A stretch of 64,000 bases of DNA from Pseudomonas huaxiensis. Lineage in GTDB: Bacteria; Pseudomonadota; Gammaproteobacteria; Pseudomonadales; Pseudomonadaceae. A model generated the notes under the pieces. That model had not been told where the DNA came from, searched no databases, and saw only the letters and a program-made list of their open reading frames with translations. The stretch spans positions 248,001 to 312,000 of the forward strand of contig NZ_QKVL01000002.1 of NCBI RefSeq assembly GCF_003231275.1, in the 5' to 3' direction. The translations under genes and the position numbers were made by a program. Of this stretch, positions 1-8,835 are shown piece by piece. Every line of letters begins with the position of its first letter. Positions within the stretch are counted from its first letter, which is position 1.

Positions 1-61
1 CCGGCCCGCGCCGCTCGCGGCCGCAGCAAACGGCCTCAAGCGGTGGCGAGAATACCCTTTC

Positions 62-694
62 CTACAAAGCAGGGCGAACCTTCTGCACCCACTCCTGCAC
101 GCTCGACCGCTGCCACTGGCGCGCCGCGTACTCCTTGAGCCCAGCCGGCACCGGGTCGCCGTTGAGGATCAGGCGGTTGAGCATCACCGCCAGTTCGACG
201 TCGGCGATCGACCACTCGCCGCACAGGTACTCGGCGCCATCGGCCAGCAAGGTTTCCGCCGCGTTGATCAGTTTCTTCGCCGCCGCGACACCTTCCGGCG
301 ACAGCGGTCCGGCCTTGACACCGTAGAACACCACCAGGGTGGAACGCTCCTGGCGGATCGGCAGCAGGTCACTGCGCAACCACGCCTGAACCTGCCGCGC
401 CCTCGCCCGCTGCACGGTGTCTTTCGGGTAGACCGCAACCTGCGGATGACGCTCTTCGAGGTACTCGGTGATGGCCGAGGACTCGGACAGGGCGAAACCT
501 TCGTCGATCAGCGTCGGCACGCGCTGGGTCAGCGACAGGCGTGTGTAGTCGTCCGAGAGGTTCTCGGACCAGTCGAGATCGACCAGCACCGTTTCGAACT
601 CAAGGCCCTTCTCCCGCAGCGTCACGTAGGCGGACATGGCGTAGGGACTGGTGAAGCGGGCGTCAACGAAAAGCTGTAGCGGCGAGCGAGACAT
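62..694 (-). CDS. yfcF: Glutathione S-transferase, YfcF-like
   Basis: This 210-residue protein has the two-part GST layout. The N-terminal thioredoxin-like half (about 1-85) carries the glutathione-site pattern VPTLIDEGFALSESSAITEYL, with the cis-proline and the SES motif. The C-terminal half (about 90-205) is the all-helical domain. Length and opening sequence (LQLFVDARFTSPYAMSAYVTL) resemble E. coli YfcF, a cytosolic GST linked to oxidative-stress defence; that role is family knowledge. It is transcribed away from the small membrane protein gene at 886, with about 190 bases of shared promoter region. Substrate is unknown. Confidence 0.88.
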   Translation of the reverse strand: MSRSPLQLFVDARFTSPYAMSAYVTLREKGLEFETVLVDLDWSENLSDDYTRLSLTQRVPTLIDEGFALSESSAITEYLEERHPQVAVYPKDTVQRARARQVQAWLRSDLLPIRQERSTLVVFYGVKAGPLSPEGVAAAKKLINAAETLLADGAEYLCGEWSIADVELAVMLNRLILNGDPVPAGLKEYAARQWQRSSVQEWVQKVRPAL

Positions 695-885
695 GACAGG
701 AACTCCTTGTGCGATGCGCTCACGCTAGGGGGTTCGCCGGAAAAAATAAAATTCAAGATATTCATGGGGGCATTCCTCGGTGGAATGCAATGGCGGTACA
801 GTGCGCGCGTTGTCCGGCGCGAGGGCGTTCATCAGCGTTTCAAACCGACGACAGTGGTGCTCAAACCCAGCAAGGAACAGCGCGA

Positions 886-1317
886 ATGGACGTCGAACAC
901 AACCTGCCCCTCATCATTGCCGCAGTCCTCAGCCTGCTCGCCGCCGTGCTGCACCTGGGGGTGATCATCGCCGGGCCCGCCGGTTATCGCCTGGCCGGCG
1001 CGGGACAGCGGTTTGTCCGCGCCGCCGAGAAAGGCTATCGCTTTCCGGCCATCGTCACCCTGGGCATCGCCTTGGTCCTGGCCAGTTGGGCGGCCTACGC
1101 GCTGTCCGGCGCGGGGGTGATCGGCGCGCTGCCGCTGCTGCGTCCGGCACTGTGCGTCATTACCCTGGTTTATCTGTTTCGCGGGTTGGCGGGGCCGTTC
1201 TTGCTGCTGAACGATGGCCGCAGCCTGCGCTTCGTCATTATTAGTTCGGCCCTCTGCACCGGCATCGGCCTGGTGCATGCCCTAGGCCTGGTGCAGGTGT
1301 GGGGGCAGATCGGCTAG
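886..1317 (+). CDS. Small four-helix membrane protein, function unknown
   Basis: This is a 143-residue integral membrane protein. I chose the ATG at 886 because AAGGAACAG lies just upstream and the translation then opens directly into a hydrophobic helix (LPLIIAAVLSLLAAVLHLGV); the longer frame from 709 has no such support. About four hydrophobic segments are visible, roughly at residues 7-28, 51-72, 80-103 and 115-135. No catalytic motif is recognised. Its stop codon at 1315-1317 directly abuts the stop of the convergent solute-binding gene, so there is no intergenic terminator. Confidence 0.75.
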   Translation: MDVEHNLPLIIAAVLSLLAAVLHLGVIIAGPAGYRLAGAGQRFVRAAEKGYRFPAIVTLGIALVLASWAAYALSGAGVIGALPLLRPALCVITLVYLFRGLAGPFLLLNDGRSLRFVIISSALCTGIGLVHALGLVQVWGQIG

Positions 1318-2127
1318 CTAGCGCGGCTCCTGCTGGCTTTTCCAGCGCTCCAGATTCTCCGTCACCCACTGTTCCGGCTTCGGTCCGGCAGCGACTTCGC
1401 GCATTTTCTGCGCCAGCCGCGCGCGCAGCTCCGGACGATTGCACGGTGAGTCATGGGACAGCGCCAGGTACAGCCCTTCGCTGGAAACCGGCGGGTCGAG
1501 GACCTTGAGTTTGTCTTCCATGCCCAGAGTGCGGCTCAGCGCCATGCCGGGATACTGCTCGTAAATCACGTAGTCGTTGCGCTTGAGCAGCAGTTTCTGG
1601 AACGCCTGACTGGCGCCGGGCACCGCTTCGAGGTTGAGGTGGTCCCGGGCGTAGTCATCGAACTGCTGGCCATGGCTGTTGCTGACCAGCGTCCCGCCCT
1701 TGCGCCCCTTGAGGTCCTCCCAGGTGCGATAGACAAAGCTGTCATCCTGACGCACCCAGACCACGCTCGGCGTATACAGGAACGCGGGCTTGATGAAGTC
1801 CATGCTTTGCTGGCGCACTTCGGTGAGGAAATAGCCGGCCAGCAGGTCGACACGGCCGGTGCGCGCCTCTTCCTGGGCGCGGGACCAGGGACCGGTATAA
1901 CGGACGTCCACCTCCAGTCCCAGCTCGCTGGCCACCTGCTTGAGCAGGTCGGCATTGGCGCCGATCAGTTGGCCCGGATTGTCGGGATCACGCCAGAGAT
2001 AGGGGGGATATTCGGGGTTACCCGTGGCAGTGAGGTACTTGCACTGATCCGCGGCCATTGTGGACCCGGACATCAGCAGCAGCACCAGCAACAGCCACAA
2101 GGAGCGGCGGTAACGACGCTCGATCAT
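1318..2127 (-). CDS. Periplasmic solute-binding protein, SBP_bac_3 family
   Basis: This 269-residue protein starts with a clear Sec signal peptide (basic MIERRYRRS, a leucine-rich core, then GSTMA before ADQC). The mature part follows the type-II amino-acid-binding fold: EYPPYLWRDPDNPGQLIGANADLL, then DVRYTGPWSRAQEEARTGRVDLLAGYF. Such proteins deliver amino acids or similar small ligands to ABC permeases or to sensors. No permease or ATPase gene is adjacent, so it is an orphan and may act as a sensor or work with a distant transporter. The ligand cannot be told from sequence. Confidence 0.85.
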   Translation of the reverse strand: MIERRYRRSLWLLLVLLLMSGSTMAADQCKYLTATGNPEYPPYLWRDPDNPGQLIGANADLLKQVASELGLEVDVRYTGPWSRAQEEARTGRVDLLAGYFLTEVRQQSMDFIKPAFLYTPSVVWVRQDDSFVYRTWEDLKGRKGGTLVSNSHGQQFDDYARDHLNLEAVPGASQAFQKLLLKRNDYVIYEQYPGMALSRTLGMEDKLKVLDPPVSSEGLYLALSHDSPCNRPELRARLAQKMREVAAGPKPEQWVTENLERWKSQQEPR

Positions 2128-2256
2128 TCACGACCCTCGGCACAGGTGAAATTCGGCGGTTTTCACAGTCTGGGCCAGATATGGCCAGATGCCAGAGTAG
2201 CAGTGTGGATCGGCGATAGATTGTCGTATGGCAACAAATGTTTCGGTGAACCATCC

Positions 2257-2285
2257 TTTTGCGGGCCAGAGGGTGGCCCGCAAAA
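2257..2285. terminator. 12-bp perfect hairpin downstream of the OsmC-YcaO gene
   Basis: TTTTGCGGGCCA (2257-2268) and its exact complement (2274-2285) flank a five-base loop. It sits just past the stop of the minus-strand gene ending at 2304, as expected of a terminator. On either strand the T-run leads the stem instead of following it, so it is not a textbook rho-independent terminator; it may instead stabilise the transcript end. Confidence 0.5.
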
Positions 2286-2303
2286 TTGACCACGGCGAAG
2301 GGC

Positions 2304-4508
2304 TTAGCCCTTCAGGCCCGCCGCCTTGGCCCGTGCCGCGTGCAGTTTCTTGTAGCTGTCGATCAGGCGCAGGTGCCGGTCCAGACCTTCCAGCTTCATG
2401 CTGGTCGGCGTCAGGCCGTGGAAGCGCAGGCTGCCCGCGACCGAGGCGATCACCGCATCCATCCGCTCGTTGCCGAACATGCGGCGGAAATTGACTTCGT
2501 AGTCGCCCAGCTCCAGCTCGTTGTCCAGCTCCACTTCCAGCACCACGTTCAGCGCCTGGTAGAACAGCCCGCGCTCGACGGTGTTGTCGTTGAACTGCAG
2601 GAACATCTCCACCAGTTCCTTGGCGTCGTCGAACTTGCGCAGCGCGACCTGGATCAGGATCTTCAGCTCGAGAATGGTCAACTGGCCCCAGACGGTGTTG
2701 TCGTCGAACTCGACGCCGATCAGCGTCTTGATCTCGGTGTACTCGTCCAGTTCGGACTCCAGCAGGCGCTCCAGCAGCGCTTCCAGCCCGTCATCATCGA
2801 GGCGATGCAGGTTGAGGATGTCTTCGCGGAAGAACAGTGCCTTGTTGGTGTTGTCCCAGACCAGGTCGTCCACCGGGTAGATTTCCGAATAGCCCGGCAC
2901 CAGGATGCGGCAAGCGGTGGCGCCGAGGTCGTCATACACGGCCATGTACGCTTCCTTGCCCATGCCTTCGAGGATGCCGAACAGGGTCGCGGCTTCGTCG
3001 GCGTTGGAGTCTTCACCTTGGCCGGAGAAGTCCCACTCGACAAATTCGAAATCGGATTTGGCGCTGAAGAAGCGCCACGACACCACACCGCTGGAGTCGA
3101 TGAAGTGTTCGACGAAGTTGTTCGGTTCCATCAGCGCATGGCTTTCGAACGTCGGCTGCGGCAGGTCGTTCAGGCCCTCGAAGCTGCGGCCCTGAAGCAG
3201 TTCGGTCAGGCTGCGTTCCACCGCCACTTCGAAGCTCGGGTGCGCGCCGAACGAGGCGAACACGCCGCCGGTGCGCGGGTTCATCAGGGTCACGCACATC
3301 ACCGGGAATTCACCGCCCAGCGACGCGTCCTTGACCAGCACCGGGAAGCCTTGCTCTTCCAGGCCCTGGATGCCGGCGACGATGCCCGGGTACTTGGCCA
3401 GTACCTCTTGCGGCACATCCGGCAGGGCCAGTTCGCCTTCGAGGATTTCCCGCTTCACGGCGCGCTCGAAGATTTCCGAGAGGCACTGCACCTGCGCTTC
3501 GGCCAGGGTGTTGCCGGCGCTCATGCCGTTGCTGAGGTAGAGGTTTTCGATCAGGTTCGACGGGAAGTACACCACTTCGCCGTCGGACTGGCGCACGAAT
3601 GGCAGCGAGCAGATGCCGCGCTCGATGTTGCCGGAGTTGGTGTCGTACAGGTGGGTGCCCAGCAGCTCGCCGTCCGGGTTGTAGATCGCGCGGGTGTAGT
3701 CGTCGAGGATTTCCTTCGGCAGCGCGTCCTTGCGGCCCGGCTGGAACCAGCGCTCATTGGGGTAGTGGACGAATTCGGCGTTGGCGATGTCTTCGCCCCA
3801 GAACTGGTCGTTGTAGAAGAAGTTGCAGTTCAGCCGCTCGATGAACTCGCCCAGCGCCGAGGCCAGCGCGCCTTCCTTGGTCGCGCCCTTGCCGTTGGTG
3901 AAGCACATCGGCGATTGTGCGTCGCGGATATGCAGCGACCAGACATTCGGCACGATATTGCGCCACGAGGCGATTTCGATCTTCATCCCGAGGTCAGCGA
4001 GGATGGCCGACATATTGGCGATGGTTTCTTCCAGCGGCAGGTCCTTGCCGAGGATGCAGGTGCTGCTGCCCTCCGCGGCGCTCGGCATCAGCAGGGCCTG
4101 GGCATCGGCGTCGAGGTTGTCGACTTCCTCGATGATGAACTCGGGGCCGGTCTGCACCACCTTCTTCACCGTGCAACGGTCGATGGAGCGCAGGATGCCC
4201 TGGCGGTCCTTGGCGGAAATGTCCGCTGGCAGCTCGACCTGGATCTTGAAAATCTGGTTGTAGCGGTTTTCCGGGTCGACGATGTTGTTCTGCGACAGGC
4301 GAATGTTGTCGGTGGGGATGTCCCGCGTCTGACAGTACAGCTTTACGAAGTACGCCGCGCACAGCGCCGAAGACGCCAGGAAATAGTCGAACGGTCCAGG
4401 GGCCGAGCCATCGCCCTTGTAGCGGATGGGCTGGTCGGCCACCACCGTGAAGTCATCGAACTTGGCTTCGAGTCGGAGGTTGTCGAGAAAGTTGACTTTG
4501 ATTTCCAT
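2304..4508 (-). CDS. ycaO: OsmC-YcaO fusion protein
   Basis: This 734-residue protein joins two domains. Residues about 1-140 are OsmC/Ohr-like (SAPGPFDYFLASSALCAAYFVKLY has the typical Cys region). Residues about 160-734 closely match E. coli YcaO as I remember it (PNVWSLHIRD, CFTNGKGATKEGALASALGEFIERLN, LYLSNGMSAGNT, FASFGAHPSF). SALGEFIER fits the YcaO ATP-binding pattern Sx3Ex2ER. A helical repeat-like tail follows. The C-terminus (AAGLKG) lacks the proline-rich end seen in azoline-forming YcaO enzymes. E. coli YcaO has been linked to methylthiolation of ribosomal protein S12 with RimO; that role is tentative. The fusion suggests thiol or peroxide chemistry coupled to the YcaO reaction. 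Confidence 0.9.
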   Translation of the reverse strand: MEIKVNFLDNLRLEAKFDDFTVVADQPIRYKGDGSAPGPFDYFLASSALCAAYFVKLYCQTRDIPTDNIRLSQNNIVDPENRYNQIFKIQVELPADISAKDRQGILRSIDRCTVKKVVQTGPEFIIEEVDNLDADAQALLMPSAAEGSSTCILGKDLPLEETIANMSAILADLGMKIEIASWRNIVPNVWSLHIRDAQSPMCFTNGKGATKEGALASALGEFIERLNCNFFYNDQFWGEDIANAEFVHYPNERWFQPGRKDALPKEILDDYTRAIYNPDGELLGTHLYDTNSGNIERGICSLPFVRQSDGEVVYFPSNLIENLYLSNGMSAGNTLAEAQVQCLSEIFERAVKREILEGELALPDVPQEVLAKYPGIVAGIQGLEEQGFPVLVKDASLGGEFPVMCVTLMNPRTGGVFASFGAHPSFEVAVERSLTELLQGRSFEGLNDLPQPTFESHALMEPNNFVEHFIDSSGVVSWRFFSAKSDFEFVEWDFSGQGEDSNADEAATLFGILEGMGKEAYMAVYDDLGATACRILVPGYSEIYPVDDLVWDNTNKALFFREDILNLHRLDDDGLEALLERLLESELDEYTEIKTLIGVEFDDNTVWGQLTILELKILIQVALRKFDDAKELVEMFLQFNDNTVERGLFYQALNVVLEVELDNELELGDYEVNFRRMFGNERMDAVIASVAGSLRFHGLTPTSMKLEGLDRHLRLIDSYKKLHAARAKAAGLKG

Positions 4509-4681
4509 GCGGGATTACCAGAACGGGCTAAACGAAATGGTCGCCAGTATCCGGTTTTTTCCGCGGGAAGCCAGAGAGGATCGTCGGATCAGCGTGTGCA
4601 GCGCCGCTTTTGCCGAGGCAAATGCCCCACCATACCGCCACAAGCGGCAATTGCGCTGGCTCTCGTCCCACGGGTAGTATT

Positions 4682-4700
4682 GAGAACGATTCACACTAAC
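4682..4700 (+). promoter_or_regulatory. Degenerate Fur box upstream of cassette A sigma gene
   Basis: GAGAACGATTCACACTAAC matches the 19-base Fur consensus GATAATGATTATCATTATC at 13 positions by hand alignment. It lies 18 bases before the sigma-factor start, as expected for iron-repressed fecI-type genes. A related site with the shared core GAACGATTC precedes cassette C. Confidence 0.45.
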
Positions 4701-4717
4701 ATCGGAAACACCGACCC

Positions 4718-5224
4718 GTGCAATCTCCTCCGTCCAGCAAGCTGGGATTCTTTTTCAGCGACCATCACCGTTGGCTGCTGCAGCATATCCATCGACACTT
4801 GCGCAATCACGCGGACGCCGAGGACACCGCCGCCGATACGTTTTGCCAGTTGCTGGCGGCCCGCGTCGATCCCGACAGCATCGAACAGCCGCGCGCCTAT
4901 CTGTCGACCATCGCCCGGCGTCTAATCTTCGACCGTCATCGCCGGCGCAAGCTGGAACAGGCCTACCTCGAACGCCTGGCGGCGCTGCCCGAGGCACTGG
5001 CGCCCTCTCCCGAAGAGCAGTTGCAACTGCTCGAAGCCCTGGTCGCGATAGACCGGGTCATCGACGGCCTGCCGATGATCGTCAAAGCCACCTTCCTCTA
5101 CAGCCAGCTCGATGGCCTGAGCTACGTGGCGATCGCGCAGAAGCTCGGGTTGTCGGAGCGCACCGTCAGCCGCTACATGAAACAAGCGTTGCGCCAGTGC
5201 TACCTGTGCGAGGTGGCGCCATGA
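4718..5224 (+). CDS. ECF sigma factor, FecI type (cassette A)
   Basis: This 168-residue iron-starvation sigma factor shows region 2 (ADAEDTAADTFCQLLAA, then PRAYLSTIARRLIFDRHRRRKLEQAYLERLAALPE, including the -10 recognition helix) and region 4 (LSYVAIAQKLGLSERTVSRYMKQAL, the -35 helix-turn-helix). FecI-type sigmas are held or activated by a partner FecR and transcribe the neighbouring TonB-receptor gene when a ferric siderophore binds outside. Its TGA overlaps the ATG of the fecR-like gene (ATGA), so the two are translationally coupled. A Fur-like site lies upstream. The cognate siderophore is unknown. Confidence 0.93.
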   Translation: MQSPPSSKLGFFFSDHHRWLLQHIHRHLRNHADAEDTAADTFCQLLAARVDPDSIEQPRAYLSTIARRLIFDRHRRRKLEQAYLERLAALPEALAPSPEEQLQLLEALVAIDRVIDGLPMIVKATFLYSQLDGLSYVAIAQKLGLSERTVSRYMKQALRQCYLCEVAP

Positions 5225-6189
5225 GCAAGGCGCGCCTGGACCGCGTCAGCGAACAAGCCATCGACTGGATGGTCAAGCTGCGCGCCGGCACTCCCGATGC
5301 CGCACTGCTGGAGCGTTTCAACGCCTGGCTGGCGCTGGACCGTGCCCACAGTCAGGCCTGGGAAAAACTCCAGGAGCGTCTCGGCGGCTCGTTCAATACG
5401 GTGCGCGCCCTTGACCGGCGACTGCCCGGCCAGGCCGGCGAAGCCCGCCAAGTACTGTTGCAACCCCAGGCCTCGCGCCGCGACGCCCTGCGTGTGATCG
5501 CCGGCCTGGGTCTGCTCGGTGGCGGCGCCTGGCTGGGCGCCCGCAGTCCGCTCGCCGATGCCTGGCTGGTCGACCTGCACACCGGGCGCGGTGAGCGCCA
5601 GCATTTCAATCTGGCCGACGGCAGCCGCCTGAGCCTCAACGCCAACAGCGCTGTCGACCTGCGTTTCGATGACCAGCAACGGCTGGTGATCCTGCGCCGA
5701 GGCGAACTGATCATCGATGTCGCCCCCGACGCCAACCGGCCGTTGCGGGTGCGCACTGCCGAAGGTGAGCTGCGCGCACTGGGCACGCGCTTCCTCGTCG
5801 CCCAGGAACAGGACGCCAGCCGCCTGGTGGTGTTGCAGCACTCGGTGCAGGCGCAGTTGTTCGATGGCACGACGCAGGTGATCCCGGAAGGTCAGTCGGC
5901 ATTGCTGTTGCCAGGACGGATTGCCCTGGTCAACGGCGACCAGCGTTACCGCAGCGACTGGCTGAGCGGGCGGCTCAACGTACTGGATGAATCCCTCGAT
6001 CAGGTGGTCGAGGCGCTGCGCCCTTACAGCCGTGGTTTTGTCCGCGTGGACCCCAAGGTTCGCGGCCTGCGCGTGCAGGGCGTGTTCCCGCTCGACCAGC
6101 CGGAGCGGGCGCTGGACGCGCTGGCCGAAACCCTGCCGATCCGGGTGGATCGCTACAGTCCCTGGCTGACCCTGATCGGCCCGAAATGA
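5221..6189 (+). CDS. FecR-type anti-sigma/sigma regulator (cassette A)
   Basis: This 322-residue inner-membrane regulator is read from the ATG overlapping the sigma stop; the in-frame extension upstream to 4771 lies inside the sigma gene and is not used. Residues about 5-50 are the cytoplasmic FecR N-terminal domain (AIDWMVKLRAGTPDAALLERF, with the family Trp). One membrane helix lies near 88-106 (ALRVIAGLGLLGGGAWLGA). The periplasmic FecR domain follows (DGSRLSLNANSAVDLRF, GTRFLV), ending in an STN-like tail (VQGVFPLDQPERALDALAETL). It relays the receptor signal to the sigma factor. Confidence 0.92.
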   Translation: MSKARLDRVSEQAIDWMVKLRAGTPDAALLERFNAWLALDRAHSQAWEKLQERLGGSFNTVRALDRRLPGQAGEARQVLLQPQASRRDALRVIAGLGLLGGGAWLGARSPLADAWLVDLHTGRGERQHFNLADGSRLSLNANSAVDLRFDDQQRLVILRRGELIIDVAPDANRPLRVRTAEGELRALGTRFLVAQEQDASRLVVLQHSVQAQLFDGTTQVIPEGQSALLLPGRIALVNGDQRYRSDWLSGRLNVLDESLDQVVEALRPYSRGFVRVDPKVRGLRVQGVFPLDQPERALDALAETLPIRVDRYSPWLTLIGPK

Positions 6190-6289
6190 CCGGACGAAAA
6201 TATTTTCTGAAAATTGATCTTGTTTGTGTCCGGTTTTCATTTCTCGTCCCACCTATCTCCTGACACTTCCACACACTCAGGAGATTGTT

Positions 6290-8725
6290 GTGATCAACAC
6301 CTGGCCCAACGCCCTTTCCGTCGCGGTTGCCCTGGCAACCCTGGCGAGCCCTGCCCTGGCACAAGACCTGACCTTCAACCTGCAACCCGGCCCTCTGGCC
6401 AGCACCCTCAATGCGATCGCCGGCCAAAGCGGACGCATCATTTCCCTCGACCCGGCGCTGGTCGGCGGCAAACAGGCGCCAGCGGTGAGCGGCCGGATGT
6501 CCGCCGAGCAGGCCATGCAGCACGCGCTGTCCGGCAGCGGCCTGCAATTGCGCGTGACCAGCCAGGGCAATTTCAGCGTCGAGCCGGCTGCGGCCAGCGA
6601 AGCGGGGCTGCAACTGGGCGTCACCAGCATCGTTGAACGCAGCAACGACCCCACCACCGAAGCCTCGCACTCCTACGCCGCCCGCGCCGTGACCATCGGC
6701 AAGGGCACCCACACGCTGAAGGAAATCCCCCAGTCGATCACCGTGATGACCCGCCAGCAAATGGACGATCAGGGCCTCACCGACCTCAAGGACGCGGCCA
6801 ACATGACCACAGGGATGGTCGGTGTGCAGGGCGTCGGCAAGGGCATGATCCTCACCTCGCGGGGGTTCCAGATCGATCACTGGCAGTACGACGGCGTGCC
6901 GATCGTGCGTAACACCTACGCGCTGGGCAACTGGGCGACCCAGGACCTGATCTTCTTCGACCGCCTGGAAGTGCTGCGCGGCGCCTCGGGCCTGTTGCAG
7001 GGCACCGGCAGCCCCGGCGGCGCGATCAACCTGGTGCGCAAACGCGGCCAGAACACGCCGACCGTGAGCATCACCGGCAAGGCCGGTTCCTGGGATCACT
7101 ACGGACTGCAACTGGACGCCGGCGGCCCGCTGAACCAGGCCGGTACTGTGCGTGGCCGTTTCGTCGCCGACGAAGACCAGAGCCATTCCTTCATCGACTA
7201 CGAATGGAGCAAGACCCACTCACTGTACGGTGCCCTGGACATCGACCTGCGCGACGACACCACCCTGGGCCTGGCGGTCAGCCACACCGACAGTCAGTCG
7301 CGGCCGATGATCCGTGGCCTGCCGCGCTACGCCGACGGCAGCGCGGTCGACGTGTCGCGCTCGACCTACACCGGCGCCCGCTGGAACCGCTCCGACATCG
7401 ACGTCACCACGCTGCAGGCTGACCTGGAGCACCGCTTCAACGATGACTGGACCTTCAAGGTCGGCGCCATCCACATGAGCGAAGACAACCAGGCCAAGAA
7501 CCAGCGCCTGCAAAGTGCCGGCGACGGCCTCGAAGCCGATGGCACCGGCGTGCAGTACGCCGACTTCGTGACCGACTTCGATGCCTCCAAGGTCGGCCTG
7601 GACATGAATCTCAGCGGCCGCTTCGAAGCGCTGTCCATGCAGCAGGAAATCATCCTCGGCGGCAACTTCTCCCGGCAAACCTCGGATGACCGCTTCGCCC
7701 GCACCTTCAACAACGCCAGCGAAACCATCTTCGACATCAATCACAACCGTCCCGACATCAGCTACGACAGCCTGATCAACACCGCGGGTGGTCGCGGCAC
7801 ACCGAGCAAATACGACATCAGCCAGAAAGGCGTGTACGGCAGTTGGCGAGTCAAGCCCGTGGAGCAGTTGACCCTGGTGCTCGGTTCGCGGGTGAGTTGG
7901 TATGACTACAGCTACAAGTCTGGTACCCAGTTCGCCTTCAGCAACACGGTGATCCCAAATGCGGAGAGCAAGACCAACGAAACCGGCGAAGTCACGCCCT
8001 ACGCTGGCATCGTCTACGACCTGACCCGCGAATGGGCGGCCTACGCCAGCTACACCGACGTGTTCGAACGGCAGACCACCCGCGATGCCAGCGGCGCCAT
8101 GCTCAAGCCGATCATCGGCAGCAACTACGAAGTGGGCCTCAAGGGCGAACTGCTCGACGGCCGGGTCAACACCTCGCTGGCGCTGTTCCGCTATGACCAC
8201 GAAAACCGCCCGGTCAACGATGTGGCTGCGGGCTTTGCCTGCAATGGCGGGTACTGCTCGATTGCTGCCGGCAAGGTGCGCAGCCAGGGCCTCGACGCCG
8301 AGATCAGCGGCGAAGTGCTCAGTGGCCTGCAACTGTTCGCGGGCTACACCTACAACACCACCAAGTACCTTGAAGACCCGAGGAACGAAGGCAAGGTCTT
8401 CAGCACCTGGACGCCCAAGCACATGCTGCGGGTCTGGAGCGACTACCAGTTCAGCGGCGACTGGAGCCGGGTCAGCACCGGCGTGGGCTTCACCAGCCAG
8501 AGCCATACGTTGGGTTACGAGCGCTCTTTCGACGTGCCGGGCTACACCGTATGGAGCGCGCGCGTCGGCTACCAGCTCACACCGGAAATCGGCCTGGCGC
8601 TGAATGCCAACAACCTGTTCGACAAGCACTACTACACCGCCGGGTACAACCAGCTCGACGGCAACAACAACTTCGGTGATCCGCGCAATGTGATGTTCAG
8701 TGTGAAGTACACGCCGGTGTTCTGA
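6290..8725 (+). CDS. TonB-dependent siderophore receptor with STN domain (cassette A)
   Basis: This 811-residue outer-membrane receptor is read from the GTG at 6290, which has CAGGAG six bases upstream and leads straight into a signal peptide cleaved near LASPALA/QDL. The STN signalling domain spans about 25-80 (FNLQPGPLASTLNAIAGQSG). The plug follows (KEIPQSITVMTRQQMDDQGL, LEVLRGASGLLQGTGSPGGAINLVRKR), then the 22-strand barrel ending in the aromatic YTPVF. STN plus adjacent sigma/FecR genes makes this a transducing ferric-siderophore receptor of the FpvA/FecA class. Barrel stretches closely resemble receptor C of this window. The ligand is unknown. Confidence 0.93.
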   Translation: MINTWPNALSVAVALATLASPALAQDLTFNLQPGPLASTLNAIAGQSGRIISLDPALVGGKQAPAVSGRMSAEQAMQHALSGSGLQLRVTSQGNFSVEPAAASEAGLQLGVTSIVERSNDPTTEASHSYAARAVTIGKGTHTLKEIPQSITVMTRQQMDDQGLTDLKDAANMTTGMVGVQGVGKGMILTSRGFQIDHWQYDGVPIVRNTYALGNWATQDLIFFDRLEVLRGASGLLQGTGSPGGAINLVRKRGQNTPTVSITGKAGSWDHYGLQLDAGGPLNQAGTVRGRFVADEDQSHSFIDYEWSKTHSLYGALDIDLRDDTTLGLAVSHTDSQSRPMIRGLPRYADGSAVDVSRSTYTGARWNRSDIDVTTLQADLEHRFNDDWTFKVGAIHMSEDNQAKNQRLQSAGDGLEADGTGVQYADFVTDFDASKVGLDMNLSGRFEALSMQQEIILGGNFSRQTSDDRFARTFNNASETIFDINHNRPDISYDSLINTAGGRGTPSKYDISQKGVYGSWRVKPVEQLTLVLGSRVSWYDYSYKSGTQFAFSNTVIPNAESKTNETGEVTPYAGIVYDLTREWAAYASYTDVFERQTTRDASGAMLKPIIGSNYEVGLKGELLDGRVNTSLALFRYDHENRPVNDVAAGFACNGGYCSIAAGKVRSQGLDAEISGEVLSGLQLFAGYTYNTTKYLEDPRNEGKVFSTWTPKHMLRVWSDYQFSGDWSRVSTGVGFTSQSHTLGYERSFDVPGYTVWSARVGYQLTPEIGLALNANNLFDKHYYTAGYNQLDGNNNFGDPRNVMFSVKYTPVF

Positions 8726-8835
8726 GGCCCGATGACGTGCTCCCGATCTACCGATACCCGCCTTGCCGGGGTCGGAGGTCGGGGCCGTTCTTCACTGGGC
8801 TGACGCCCCACGGCCTCGCCCGCAGGGTGCGGCAA

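Noticed and set aside
1..61. Possible gene end at the left window edge
   Set aside because: The first 61 bases are GC-rich with no supported start, stop or motif; nothing can be called.
2259..4925. A very long open frame (about 888 codons) on the plus strand opposite the OsmC-YcaO gene
   Set aside because: It is the antisense shadow of a GC-rich gene, runs through the divergent promoter and into the cassette A sigma gene, and its translation has no domain I recognise.
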